Source of the DNA: Tubulanus polymorphus
Taxonomy: Eukaryota; Nemertea; Palaeonemertea; Tubulaniformes; Tubulanidae
Assembly (NCBI RefSeq): GCF_964204645.1
Contig: NC_134026.1
Location: forward strand, 8,445,450 to 8,509,449
Length of the DNA stretch: 64,000 bases
Direction: 5' to 3'
The notes under the pieces were generated by a model. That model did not search any database, was not told the origin of the DNA, and was given only the letters and a program-made list of their open reading frames with translations. Numbering within the stretch: position 1 is the stretch's first letter; every line of letters starts with the position of its first letter. Below are positions 1-12,661 of the stretch, piece after piece. A program made the position numbers and the translations under genes.

Positions 1-828
1 CATTTCTGCCTGCTCCTTTAACTCAATCGCAGGCGGGTATAAATAATCCACTTGCGTCAATGAGCCAACTCGAACTTGGCTACAACAAGCAACAATCTCC
101 GGCGATAAATTAGAAATGCGCTCGTACCCGACCGAGATATCTGCTCATCTCTGACACGGGCGATTTATTACCACGAAATCAGAACAATGAAATGAACGAA
201 CGAACGGTGGAGTATTAGCAATCCCATTCCGCCGCTGCCGCTGCCGCTGCTGGTTTTACTACGAAGGCAATTTACAACACGTCGAATTCAATATATTCCT
301 ATTTTCGCAAGTCGCGGTGATCAATTTCTGCGCCCGCGCTCGAAAGGGATTCTCTATGTGCTGTGCGCCGGCGCAGGCCAGCAAATTCTATATCGGAAAC
401 AAGATTGATGATGTCCTCATCGTCGTTGCTGTTGTCTAGCCGCCGATGTTTTCAAATCAGATTTTCCGGGTTTGTTTTTTTTTTTGCATCTACGCATCTC
501 GTTGTTGTTGAGAAAACACGAAACGCCGGACGATTGAGCGGTCGAGAAAAAAACGTAAGCGAGGAATGCTTGGCTCGAAATTGTAGCGAATGGCGTTTTG
601 CCAATTCGCGCGATTGATTCTGATTCATCGCGCCTTTCTCGAAGAAAGCGAGATGATAAAGAGTCGAACAGGCGCTGTGCGAGATGCTGTACACGTCCAA
701 CGACGTACGGAATCGTTTCGATGAATGAACGATTATTTTTTCTTTCAAACAAGGGTATTCATCTCTATCCGTACTTCGCTGCATACACGTACGGGCATCA
801 GCGATCGCAAGGCTGTCAAACGTTGAAC

Positions 829-1042
829 GAAGCCATCAGCAACGAATTCAAATTTTTTTCAGTAACATTTCATTGGAATACGAAAGAAGATGTTGAAATC
901 AATCGGTAATCAACAGCAAGACCTTCGGTAACATCTTTCATATTTCTGTACGCATCAAACAAATATGAAATCAGTATTTCTCGCTATAACATGGTAACAA
1001 AAACTGAAAATCAGGAACAGTTGGCGGCTCTGCGATTGTTAC
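829..1042 (+). repeat. Dispersed repeat copy A (partner at 27641-27846)
   Basis: This roughly 210-bp segment aligns by eye with 27641-27846 in the same orientation. Shared blocks include CTAACATTTCAT-like sequence, ATCTTTCAYATTTTCTGT-like sequence, CATCAAACAAAT and CTGAAAATCAGGA-like sequence. The two copies differ at roughly one base in four to five. No terminal repeats or coding are visible. It is probably an old, low-copy interspersed element. Confidence 0.65.
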
Positions 1043-1326
1043 CGTAACGCAAGCGGCCGACGAAGGCCACAGAAAACGTAATGCAATTTTCATATCGTCC
1101 ACTGGTGCATCTATAATCAGTATCCCAAACATCGCTTCAATAACATCCTGATTAATCAACTATTCAATTAGTTCTCGATATACTCGATTAATCTTTCCTT
1201 CGCATCTTCCGAAGGCAGCCGTCCCAGCGAGACAGCAAGATACAATAGCCAATGCCTGCCTCCGCGGTATACGGCCGGGATACACGAGCCAGATTGACGT
1301 GTCCACGATCGAGATGAAGAATGAAG

Positions 1327-1520
1327 AACCGATGCAAAATGAGTCACTTCCGGAACCTAAACAAGCAATAATTTGACCAATGCTAAAATATCGCTCGGGC
1401 CTTGACTTACGTTTTTAGTTGAGCCAAACAGGCACAGGCCAGTTTAGCACTCGTGTGAACTGTTGGTCCAGGCCTGATTTGGCATTTAGGTTGTGGCCAA
1501 AAACGCTTGCGCGATCAAGG
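1327..1520 (+). repeat. GGCCCGGGCC-family interspersed repeat, copy
   Basis: This copy has the family signature: GTCACTTCCGGAACC, a GCAATAATTTGACCAATGCTA block, then CAGGCCTGATTTGGCA and GGCCAAAAACGC. The same block order recurs near 2.6, 7.7, 34.3, 35.6 and (inverted) 49.4 kb. No coding or terminal inverted repeat is evident. Confidence 0.6.
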
Positions 1521-2413
1521 CTTGGCGCGATGTACAAAAAATGTGCGCGAATTTGAAATTGCCGTTTTTATCCCGACCAGGTTTATCAATGAACGCGCAG
1601 ACGCCGGGAGATTTCATTGATATTAAAGTATCGGGCGCGAAACCATGCGTGAAGACGTTTTACAGCTTCCACGACACAAAGTGGTCTACGTAGAGCACAC
1701 AGTCGATCAGCCAGAATTGACGCGAAGCCCCGGCGGATTTCGGAGCGGAGAAAAGCCGCTGTGCTCGTTCGAGCGAAATTACGTTCCGACACGCGACCTT
1801 GACCTTCACGTCTTGACGGGCCCGGCGTGTGTACGTAAGCGGCTCGCAAAAAAAAAAACGACGACAGCTACCAATTTACTTTTAAATCTCGTGCGTGCCG
1901 GCCTAGCGCGAGCACTTATCTGGTTGCTGCAACGTCGATAATTGATACTATTTTCTCATATTCGGGAAAATATCATTACGCAACGAGAATTGCTCGTTAA
2001 TAGAGCTGGTGTTTCTTTCGATCGGCGACACGAGACTCGTAGAGGCAGTCATTGCCCGTACGACAATCATTCAAGTAATGAATACCGACGACGTAAAAAA
2101 AAAAACGGCCTCATCGTCGGATACACGATACGAGGTTCAGCGGCGAACGCACGGAGCCCGGGTCAAACGGGCCTGCACCAGGTCTGTGCTCGGGTCAAAC
2201 TGGCCTGCCCCAGGTCCGCATCTTATTTGGACAGTGACTAACTAATAAGGCAGCATATTCGTACGTTAATCACTCACACCTGATGATGGCTATTGCGCGA
2301 AATATACACCCATTTATATTCAAGAACTTGCTTCCTCTTGCTGAAATTATCGTCGGATTTCTTACATAAATCACTCGCTCGTGACTGAAATGTTATCCAA
2401 ACAAAATGCTATG

Positions 2414-2427
2414 GTAATAATAATAAC

Positions 2428-2465
<38 letters not shown>

Positions 2466-2490
2466 CAATAATATTAATAATAATGATGAA
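2414..2490 (+). repeat. (TAA)n microsatellite
   Basis: Run of TAA/ATA trinucleotides, nearly pure from 2428 to 2463, with interrupted edges. Confidence 0.9.
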
Positions 2491-2539
2491 CTGTGACCAT
2501 TTGTAAAGCGTCTATTTCGCTATGACCAATGTTCACCGT

Positions 2540-2720
2540 ACAAGGGCTGAGTTGTTACAGGCTCTAGGATAATATGGTAAGCCAGGTGGTTCACTTCCAG
2601 AACCAGTTAGCTTTCACGCGGAATAAAATGACCCGCGCTAAAATTCGCTACAGGCCTGATCTGACATCTTTGGTCCAGCCAATTTTGATCAAAAACGCTA
2701 GTGCCATTATAGCCTTGCTG
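2540..2720 (+). repeat. GGCCCGGGCC-family interspersed repeat, copy
   Basis: This copy contains AGGTGGTTCACTTCCAGAAC, CAGTTAG, TTCACGCGGAATAAAATGAC, CAGGCCTGATCTGACA and a GATCAAAAACGC end. It is especially close to the reverse complement of 49315-49465, which shares AACCAGTTAG and TTCACGCGGA. Confidence 0.6.
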
Positions 2721-3834
2721 GCACTTCAAAGACACTGCTTTCGATAATACGTTTGAAGACGGTTCAAGATGGAGGAAGAAAGCCTTACAAAGTTTGCATT
2801 GATTAAATGGCTCCCCGTATTTCAAAGGCCCGTTTGAATTCAAAGATTTTGGCTGGCCTTTCTTGAAACAATCACCAGACACTGGGAACCATAAACATCA
2901 CCATCAATTCACACAGCCCGTTAAGGATTTACAGGGATAAATCATTAACATTTTGTACCAGCGAACACTGGACTGACGATTCGACTTTATACACCGACAG
3001 AATATCAGCAAATCAGTCGTCATAAACAGATCGCGAATGCTACCTATTTCACCCGCGGGCTACTTCATGTAACCGATCATGACACCTTTCTCTATCCATA
3101 ATGACGATAATCAGGAAAGCCATACAGTAGTGCGTCGTTGTCGGTTACTGTAAGCGAGTTACCAATATCTATCTAAACATATATTGAGAGCTGGTGCGCG
3201 GCTACCCACCTAGCTTCCCTCATCGATTCATAGCAATTTACCCGAGCCGTCTTGGCAGCTCGCTAATGGTCATTCATTTCCAACCTATTTTCTTTCCGCG
3301 CGCCGCTTGTGATAAATGCTACATTGACCCTCATGGTTTTCAATTAGATTTAATGAAACAAATGGCTTCGGTAAGATGTACCAGAGATTTTCGCGGACGG
3401 CGGACGAAATCCTAATCGAAACCAGACAAAACGACAACATCCTTTATCGACGGATACCAAATGACTAGCCGACCTCGCGTTGAACTCAACAAAACATTTC
3501 ATTTGGAACTATTAATTCCTATTGAATTTAGCACTTGTAATTTCAATACCTTATATCCTATATAAATCTGTAGTTCAATTCATTCGATTCACTAGTATTT
3601 CATTCACTCGAAGGATATGATCCCGAAAACATTTGTAGCAATAAACCGTTATTACTCATTGAAAATAAGATATTTATTGTTATCGCTTCTATTTGGCTAC
3701 ATGAACTCTCTACCTGAAGGTTTACTTATTGATTTTGATAAATTATTCATTTCAGTCAACTAAACGGATCATTGCAAGAAGTTGTTTGAATTTCATTTGC
3801 AAGTCATCGATATCGTATTCCTATACAAGATTCC

Positions 3835-3991
3835 TATAGTTGAGTTTTAAAGGCTTTCGAGTTTTATAGTTGAGTTTTAAAGGCTTTCGAGTTTTATAGT
3901 TGAGTTTTAAAGGCTTTTGAATTTTATAGTTGAGTTTTAAAGGCTTTTGAGTTTGATAGTTGAGTTTCATAGGCTTTTGTATATGATAGCC
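3835..3991 (+). repeat. 30-bp tandem repeat, five copies
   Basis: Exact 30-bp period with a unit beginning TGAGTTTTAAAGGCTTTCGA. The first two copies are identical and the later ones increasingly diverged. The minus strand reads as a PLKLNYK repeat, which is a by-product of the period being divisible by three. Confidence 0.93.
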
Positions 3992-4572
3992 GAATAGTTT
4001 TTTTTTCCGAAAAACTGTGAAGTTGGTCAACTTACGAAGCTTATTTCTAGATTGTTTTTAATCGTTCATATATTGGGAAGAACAACATACTGCGCGCCAG
4101 GCAAGTCGAGATTTTCGTATGGCTTATGAATGATTGAATGGTATTTATGGACGGTTCTGAATGTAAGGTGTGGTTGGCACTGAAAACGAATGACAAGTAG
4201 CAGTTGGCTGTTTATTAGAGCACCAATTATCTACGCCGATATTCACCGCCAGTGCACCAGCAAGAAAGTGGGTAAGAAAGCTATTTCGGGGGACTGGTTT
4301 GTGGTCAGATGGTTGGGTTTAACGGTTGCACGCCAATGTTAAGAATGTTGTATCCATACCGTCTGCTATGGTGTTGTAACTACAACCGACGATTTATACA
4401 TCCGCGAGTCAATAATATACCACACCACCGCTGGGTTCGGCAATGTCTATGCGCGCACAGTAAACCATCAACAAGATGGAGAAATCAATAGTATTTCCAT
4501 TCACTGATAATGATTACCTTTATTAGCTACCCACAGCTATGCTGTCGATTTGATTAAATCTACTTTCCTAGC

Positions 4573-4592
4573 AAGAGAGAGAGAGAGAGAGA
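4573..4592 (+). repeat. (GA)n microsatellite
   Basis: Ten GA dinucleotides. Confidence 0.9.
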
Positions 4593-4724
4593 ATGAGATG
4601 AACTTCTGACATTTTCGAAAATATAAACATTAGCCGTATGGTTTTTTACTATATACGTATGAAGCTTAAGAACGCGTGTTTTTCACAGAAAGCTCTGATC
4701 GAAATCGATACGTACAAAAATATA

Positions 4725-5132
4725 TTACATCGGTGTTAAATCGATGGCGTCTATTGATATGCCTCTCCGCCCCAGAGAACGCCCTACATTGAACTTCTGA
4801 ACATCTGGTTCCCCGTATCTGACTATTGTGTCGTTCATTAATTTAAAAACAAGCTCTGAAGGAAGGCTCGGTGACAGTTGGTCGAAGACTTTCCTCGTGT
4901 CGATGAGATGACACGTGGTACACGGCCGGCGTTTTTTTCCCCTATTCAAAGCGCGAAAGACCCGCGTGGCGCATCCTTCTAATAGATATAGACAGCAGCC
5001 CAAATGTGACCACATTGTATCCATTGTTTTATCGCAACGGCTATACGCAGATGGCGCCCGGTGATCTGCACAGATATACGTTTGAAGTATCTTGAAGAAT
5101 GTCACGGGTGCACGCGCGTGTACAATGAACAA
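4725..5132 (-). CDS. Unidentified 135-aa ORF
   Basis: A complete ORF with no family I recognise. The C-terminal 60 residues (around VFDQLSPSLPSELVFKLMND) look more protein-like in composition than chance frames nearby, and the N-terminal half is Cys-rich. No splice sites, promoter or repeat membership clarify its status. It lies inside the expected intron of the Musashi-like gene, on the same strand. It could be chance, a pseudogene fragment or a nested gene. Confidence 0.15.
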   Translation of the reverse strand: MFIVHARAPVTFFKILQTYICADHRAPSAYSRCDKTMDTMWSHLGCCLYLLEGCATRVFRALNRGKKRRPCTTCHLIDTRKVFDQLSPSLPSELVFKLMNDTIVRYGEPDVQKFNVGRSLGRRGISIDAIDLTPM

Positions 5133-7421
5133 AACACGACGCCCAGTACAGGGGTGGCTCCGTACTGATGCAACGATCCCTTACTGACAGCTGCTGCCAG
5201 AAAACAACAACGATAGTAGATCCATTTGCGTTGTTGTCGTGTCAACTGTCAATCTCTCCGCAACCTATCCCGAAAAAATATACCCGGATTTGCAATAGAA
5301 ATAATATGATCTCTATACAGGACAAGTGCGTCGATATTGCCGATCCACGCATGTTTTAAGAATTCATAATCATAATTTCGAAGAAAATACCAACTAAATT
5401 GCTTAATAAAGGGGAGGGCCGAAACGGAATTTTGCATGCAGAAATGAATATATTACGCATTATTACATATTTCTTGACAAGGCACAGTCTATATTACATA
5501 TTTCTTGACAAGGCGGTTCAAATGACAGAGAAAATAGAGAAATTCAACCGTGTCAAGGTGTCTGAACATCCTTTTGGATATACAGCCTCAACGGCTCTGC
5601 ACGGGCGCCTGTCATCTCATGGTCTGTGATCTATTTTGTTATTATCTATTTTGTATTTTGTTGACATTGAAAATCAACTACTATACTATATTAACCATTG
5701 GAGCACTCAATGCTCCATGGGTTTGAAGAAACTGAATGCCGTGTCTGACATTGATCAGGTTTTTATACAGCCAGTGGGCCTTCAATGAAAAAACTATTTG
5801 CACTCCGCAATATACATTATCTCTTGTCTCTCCAATTATCTATTTGCCACCGCTTGCAGGGAGGCAACGGATAATCTACTTCGAGGTCTATTCTCCTTTT
5901 TTTCCTTACGCAATAATCTCACAATAGCAGTTATTAAATTTCTATTATGGTATTTGAGTGTCGTCGCGTAATTGCTAAATTACTAAAACTAGACTGGAGT
6001 TACATCGGGAGACGACGCGATATTGAAAAGACCCTGCTTTTGATCGCGCAACTTACCAAAGCCCGCAGGCGTTAATTTAAACGCCCGGTAATTTCTACAT
6101 CTATGTCGACGTATGCGCGCCGCCTATACATGATCGTGATATTACGCGACATTTTTCTCGGGCGGATTACGAAAATTATCGCGGCCCCGTAGAAAGCAGA
6201 CGAACGAGCAGGCGAGCGTCACGCCGTGATTTTCATAATTTCCGTGACTCACGAGAAAAAATTCAATCGCGAATAAATCTGATAACTGGCGCGCGTTACC
6301 GACGGTGAGTCACAGACGAATTTAACAACAACGCCGACACCGCCGCCAGAGAAACCATGCCACAACCGCCGAACGAACGACGCAATCTCGTCGTAATAGA
6401 GGTCGCGAAAAGCCGTGGAAAAGGTGAAACAGCCAGCGAGCCGAAAAGACTGTTTCTAAATGCAAACGTAATCCAGGGGGATGAGATATTTTGTCAGCGG
6501 GGAAATGGTATGCATGATGCCGCTAATTCCCAAGTCTTATTCGGGCCGCCCGGCGAATAATGCGTAATTAAGCGCGGCTCGACGCTGTCTCCGACTGGCT
6601 GGACAGTTTCCTTAACACGGCGTACTTCAGCTATGCCTAGTTTTCAAAATCATTGCTTTCTACGAAGAAAGATACCTGAATTGATATTGCCAGGGTTCAA
6701 AGTGTCCATGACCGATCTCATTTCATGACTTACGAGGACTTTTTTTAACTCCAATTCCAGGACTTATATACAATCCTTATGTTCGCAATGCCCAGAATAA
6801 TCATTGTTTTCATTGGAGTTGAGATAAATCATCACAGACTAGGGTACTAGACCTAACAATGCTGTGATCTGATATAGATGATAAGCGACCAGCAGCTACA
6901 AATTGCGCGGCAAGGCGATGCCATTCGAGGACCACGACAATGACTTAAGGATTTTACTGCCTCGAATGACCCATTCCCATTTCAGACTTTCAACGACTTC
7001 TATGAACTCTGTTCTGTAAGCAGACAATTCAACTCAATTCAACAGACACGTATCTACTCATAACGTGAAGAAATCTCATCTCTATAACGATATTCGAGTT
7101 CAAATCGATCAAATCTCGCGGCGCGTATCCCGAAGGAACTGTCGAAAAATATTCAGCATTCGATAATGAATTTCAATCGAAGAAAAAGCTTTGATTTCGC
7201 ATGTGCACACAGTCACGTACTATAATCAGAAACAAATATGAGCCCATTAGGAAAATATCGATTTTTTAAAGGGTTGTTGATTTCAAGTCGAACAATTCAA
7301 AACGTTCGAATCATAACAGAATTCATCATTCGACAAAACGTTAAAACTTCCGCCATTTTTCATGTTGAGTTTTTCTTCCGTGAGGTTTTTCTAATGTCGC
7401 AAAGAATGTTATATAACTTAC

Positions 7422-7470
7422 CCCTGTTTCTCTGGGTATTTTTGTCGAACATAAGCATACATTCTGTGAC
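7422..7470 (-). CDS. msi: Musashi-like exon 7 (RRM2 beta 2 to the start of RNP1)
   Basis: This 49-bp exon encodes [16 protein letters not shown] plus the first base of a glycine codon. It matches beta 2 and the following loop of Musashi RRM2, where relatives have a MLMFDK core followed by a Q/N-R-x-R-G loop. The acceptor is CTTTCAG and the donor GTAAGT. The phase-1 end predicts that the next exon starts with the rest of glycine and then FGFVTF. No such exon is visible between here and position 1. Confidence 0.93.
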
Positions 7471-9431
7471 CTGAAAGAACAAAAATATAGTATGATTGAA
7501 CAAACATTTCAAAACGATTTGTTGTACAGTGCATTAAGTTATACCCACTTCCCTTTTTGCATCACAGGAAGTTAACTGTTTTGCAGATTGGCCGGGATTC
7601 AGATTACTAAATCAGTTTTAGCTTAAAAACCCTATATTACATTAGGCGCCATCACACAGAGACCATCTGGCCTGGGTCACCAAATAGGTGCAGATCAGGC
7701 CTCGAGTCAAATTAGGTACTAAACGATACTTTAACAAAGTGAAGTGCGCCATCAGAACCGGTACCACCGGTATTAGCACAGGAACCAGTAGCAATTCACA
7801 AGCAATAATTTAACCCGTGCTTAAATTTGTCACCCTTGCGATGTTTTACCCCAAGTTGGCACGCGCCAAAAACATATATCATCTAACTGGTCGAAAAAAC
7901 AGCTGGGCCCTTGTTGCTGGAGATTGGAGGAAGGAGAAAGCTATGGCGGTTCAGGACGCCTACTCCTGCAGTTGAGCAAACCCTATATTTTCTCAACAGG
8001 CTATAGGAGAATACCGAGGCATGTTGAACGAAATATGACCCTAACGCAAAAGTCAGTTGGAAAAGCTGGGCGTCAGCCATTCATTCATTCACTTATTCAT
8101 TCATTCATTCATTCATTCATTCATTCATTCATTCGTTCAGTCATTCGTTAATTTTTTCTCGACAACCAACCACAGGAAAAAAAGGGACAAACACACGGCC
8201 TGACAGCTTTCAGAATTAATATCGCGCTCTTAATCAACGCGATTGTTCGCAACAAACGGTAAAATAAACGACGGGCGAAATTATGATAAATTATAACGAT
8301 GCTAATGGTATCGTTGTACTGAGGGGGGTTTAAGTAATGACCGCGCGCGCGCCGCGATATATGTGCCACCGCCGCCGCCGAAACTAACCGACGATAATTT
8401 TCGAACGAACGATTGCGACAATTTCCGTACGAAGATAATGCGTCATTTGTCGTCGATGACAAATTTAGAAAATGAAATGAAATCACCGCTGACGTCCACG
8501 ATGATATAGGATCATTTCTAGTAGATGCATCAGGCACGCGCTCAGAACTGATATGTCGTTGGCATCGAAATACAAAAATGATACGCCCCCTTTCAGGGTA
8601 CGAGCCTTATGATATCACTAGATTGTGCCTCTTCCCTCTCAGGGTACGAGCCTTATGAAATCACTAGACTGCGCCTATCAGGGTACGAGCCTTATGACAT
8701 CACTAGACTGCGCCTCTCAGGGTACGAGCCTTATGACATCACTAGACTGCGCCTCTCAGGGTACGAGCCTTATGACATCACTAGACTGTGCCTCTTCCCT
8801 CTCAGGGTACAAGCCTTATGACATCACTAGACTGTGCCTCTTCCCTCTCAGGGAACGAATCTAATGACATCACTAGACTGTGCCTCTTCCCTCTCAGGGT
8901 ATGAGCCTCATGACATCACTAGACTGTGCCTCTTCCCTCTCAGGGTACGAGTCTAATGACATCACTAGACTGTGCCTCTTCCCTCTCAGGGTATGAGCCT
9001 TATGACATCACTAGACTGCGCCTCTTCCCTCACAGGGTACAAGCCTTATGACATCACTAGACTGTGCCTCTTCCCTCTCAGGGTACGAGTCTAATGACAT
9101 CACTAGACTGTGCCTCTTCCCTCTCAGGGTATGAGCCTTATGACATCACTAGACTGCGCCTCTTCCCTCTCAGGGTACAAGCCTTATGACATCACTAGAC
9201 TGTGCCTCTTCCCTCTCAGGGTACAAGCCTTATGACATCACTAGACTGTGCCTCTTCCCTCTCAGGGTACGAGTCTAATGACATCACCCAGCCTCCCTCA
9301 CAGGTATCAGAGTCCCAACGTCATTCGTCTATAGTAGAAGGTATTGTCAGCTTTTTGCCTAGTGGAACATGAAATTATCATTATCGTTAAAGGCAATAAT
9401 AACATAAGCAATAATGTACTTATAAACAGAG

Positions 9432-9515
<84 letters not shown>

Positions 9516-12500
9516 GGGAAATCTAAGTGGTCTAAACATATTCATTAGGCAATGCTCAACGGTAGGGTTTCGTACTGTGGCAGTCTTCAAGGAGCGAGGT
9601 TCAAATCCCACCAGCTTTGGAACGGATATTACAAGAGGGGAACTGAGCCATATGCCGTAGGAAGACCAGAGTCTGCTCACTCTTCGAATATCAGGTTATA
9701 AATTTCAGTCTCAAGCAGCAGACATTAGTTATTCCGGATCGTATTTCATTTTGAAATGGCATTCGAAACGGCAAAGAATCATGAACGCGATTTTCAATTG
9801 GAATTTCGTCAAAATTTTCAAGGTCGCTTTTTTCTTCAAAATTCATTCAAGATACTTAGACAGGCTAATGCTAACATAATGATAATGGTGTAACAAGCTG
9901 CGTGAATAAAATGCTTCTGACATTCCCGGGTGTGGCCTTTGGGTTGCCTTGATTTTCCTTAAAAGTCAACCTACTAAAAATCAGCAAACGGTTGTCACCA
10001 CAATTCTTCCTTCTCAAATCAGGTAAGAATTTGGACCAATCGAAAATGATTCCAAGTTCCAGTTTCAAGTAAAAATTGCCAACGGATTAAAATATCAAAG
10101 CACGAGCCAATTGGCTAATTGACTACAGACGTTGATTTCAATGTCAGCCTAGAATGTACAGTAGAAGTCTAGAGTAAAAATATCTCATTTTTCTTAAGTC
10201 AATCAAAATCTGCAGAAACAGATCCAGTGTAGACTGTCGGTTTGTTGATACACATGGATAGTACCGTTTGTATGTTTGACCAACACAAGAGAGTAAGTGC
10301 GTAACATTATTCTTGTGAGGACCGACGCGTTTCCTTTTAAAAGCAACGATCTGCAGCAATCAGGAAATGTATCGGAGAAGCTAAGCTGAATAGTTGATTG
10401 ACCGAACGACTCGCTAACCAAATGACAAAGATCCGCGACACACCGACCGAAAGAGACAATACGCGTACATCGAGAAACATACCAAAGACGATTCAACGAA
10501 CCACTTCAAATCACCGGCAAGCGTTCAGCATCGTAAACAGTAGCGGGACTGATAGCATTGCCAGCTCACATGCCGAAAGAACCGAGCTGGTATACCGTAC
10601 ATCCCTGCTTAATCTTTTACAACATCTTGATTATCCGCACACTTTCCATCCGTATTTAGACGATTAGGGCATTCGAAACATTTCGGTTATATATTCATAA
10701 TGTGAAATGAATCCACTAAGTGATATATAGAATATTCATTTATTCGCATGTATTTATCTTCAATTGATGTATATTGCTGCGTAAATAATGATTTTTCATT
10801 CTCTATGCATAACCGAAATTGAAACGGAAAATAAAGATGTTTGATATTCATAACTTTGCTATCAATGTCACTTTGACCTTAGCAAAATAAATAACTTATC
10901 GTAAAATCTTCCTTGAAATAAAGCTATACATATAAACACTTTCTTCTTAATAAGGAAGTTCTTAATAAGGACTTTCCTAAATTTACATGATGGTGCATGT
11001 TGAATCCATATGAAAATTAAACGTCTTAAGTATACTTAACAAAGCATGCGTTCTTCCAAATGTAGTTCCAACAACGAATAAATAACTAAATCAATAAATA
11101 AGCAACGCTTTCCCGACAACATAGAATGAGGTTAGAACCTTTTTCAAGTAAAATATTTTGTACTAAAGGAAGAAAGTGTCATATGCGATAACAAAAGGTC
11201 CATAAGAATGATGATGATGACGATGATGATGATGATGATGATGATGACCAAGGTTTTATACCAATTGAAGCATTTCGTACAGTCCGGCGAGAGCAACGCC
11301 CATATAAGGCTGTTCTGGCACTGCTACAAAACGCCAAGCTCGTCTTTATGAGATACTTTGGCTGCAAGCAAAGAAGCTTCGGAAGAAAATTTGGCGTTAC
11401 ATAATTATAGTCATATGCAAAATGCCTTCGAGGATCATATTGGCAAATACTAAAGAAGTTAAAAATAGCCCGGTTCTTTTGCGCCAAACGTTATTATTAT
11501 ACACCGAGGGATCGGAGATATCGACATTTATAACACCGCAAAAACGATAAAAGAAGAATCAGGGCATGAGAATTCGAATCGAATGCGCGAGACAAAAATA
11601 TTTGAATAAACAACGCATTAATTCGATCGATTGCTTATAATTCGACGAATTCGCGTCATCGTAAGCGAGTAGTAGTAGTTAGCGTTTTGTTCGACCGATA
11701 TATCAAATACCGAATCCGAACGGCGGCCCCGCGCCAAATACGATACTGGCAGCCATGTAAAATTCATACGGCGCGAGAACCGAAAGCAAATATAATGCTG
11801 AAATCTCCCTGCAGGTTTCTGTTTAATTAGTGCTGCGCAAACAACCGCTTCTAATGGAAGTATTATATGAAGCATACAATAACTTCAAATAATAGACTAT
11901 AAATGGGCTGTACGCCAAAGCCTTCGAAAGATCTACGTCTCGCGATGAATTGACGTCGATCGCGGCGTTTACAACCGCAGAACTTTCTAATGTTCTTCTT
12001 CTTCTTCGCACGAATATTTATTTTTCATCAAAATCGCGCTTTTCAATCCTAGTCGCGCGTATCGTTTTCTCGTTTTGAACGGCGCCGCGATATGCCGTGA
12101 CACGCGCGCGTTTTCGTTCTGCTTTCCGTTGTTGAAATATATTTATTCGTTTTTTTTTTCGTCAAAAGTCGACGCCGAGAAGACGTATGCGCCACATAAT
12201 CCATTCATTATTTAGGCCACGATTAAAATCGATCTCGACGCTCGGCATTTTTATTACCTGTTTAGGGTTCAGGTGTGAAAAGGACACTCACCAGACCGGT
12301 TAGTCGTGAACCGTAGTACAAGTCCCCCCTGCAAGCTAGCCGTTAGCTTGCATTAGAATAATAAAAAGGGATTCATTTAACATATGGAAATTCATGTATT
12401 TCATGACAAAAGATATCGATGGAACAATGAAACTTAGTCACTAATAACCAGGGATGGCCATGGGGGTGTTCTTCATTTTTATGGCCAGGGCCATAGGCCG

Positions 12501-12584
12501 CCCGTTGGAAGCCTTGCCAAAAATTCTACCTTGAATATAAGACTGAGCCATCAACCAGCGACTGTACACACATGTTCATATACA

Positions 12585-12661
<77 letters not shown>

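Larger units (their letters stand above)
1..7421 (-). other. Intron after exon 7 (incomplete) with dispersed repeats
   Basis: No RRM2 RNP1 exon or other convincing exon was found on either strand. The stretch holds degenerate dispersed repeats (829-1042, 1327-1520, 2540-2720), a (TAA)n run, a 30-bp tandem repeat, a short direct duplication at about 5460-5515 and AT-rich unique sequence. If the gene model is right, this is the start of an intron that runs out of the window. Confidence 0.6.

Noticed and set aside
6020-6100. Possible exon with a perfect GTAAGT donor at about 6053 considered as the missing RRM2 RNP1 exon
   Set aside because: The sequence before the donor does not encode GFGFVTF or the following RRM2 residues in any frame.
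9432-9680. Poly-(Tyr-Ile) ORFs, also at 35.1, 36.3 and 63.1 kb
   Set aside because: Readings of (TA)n tracts, not proteins.
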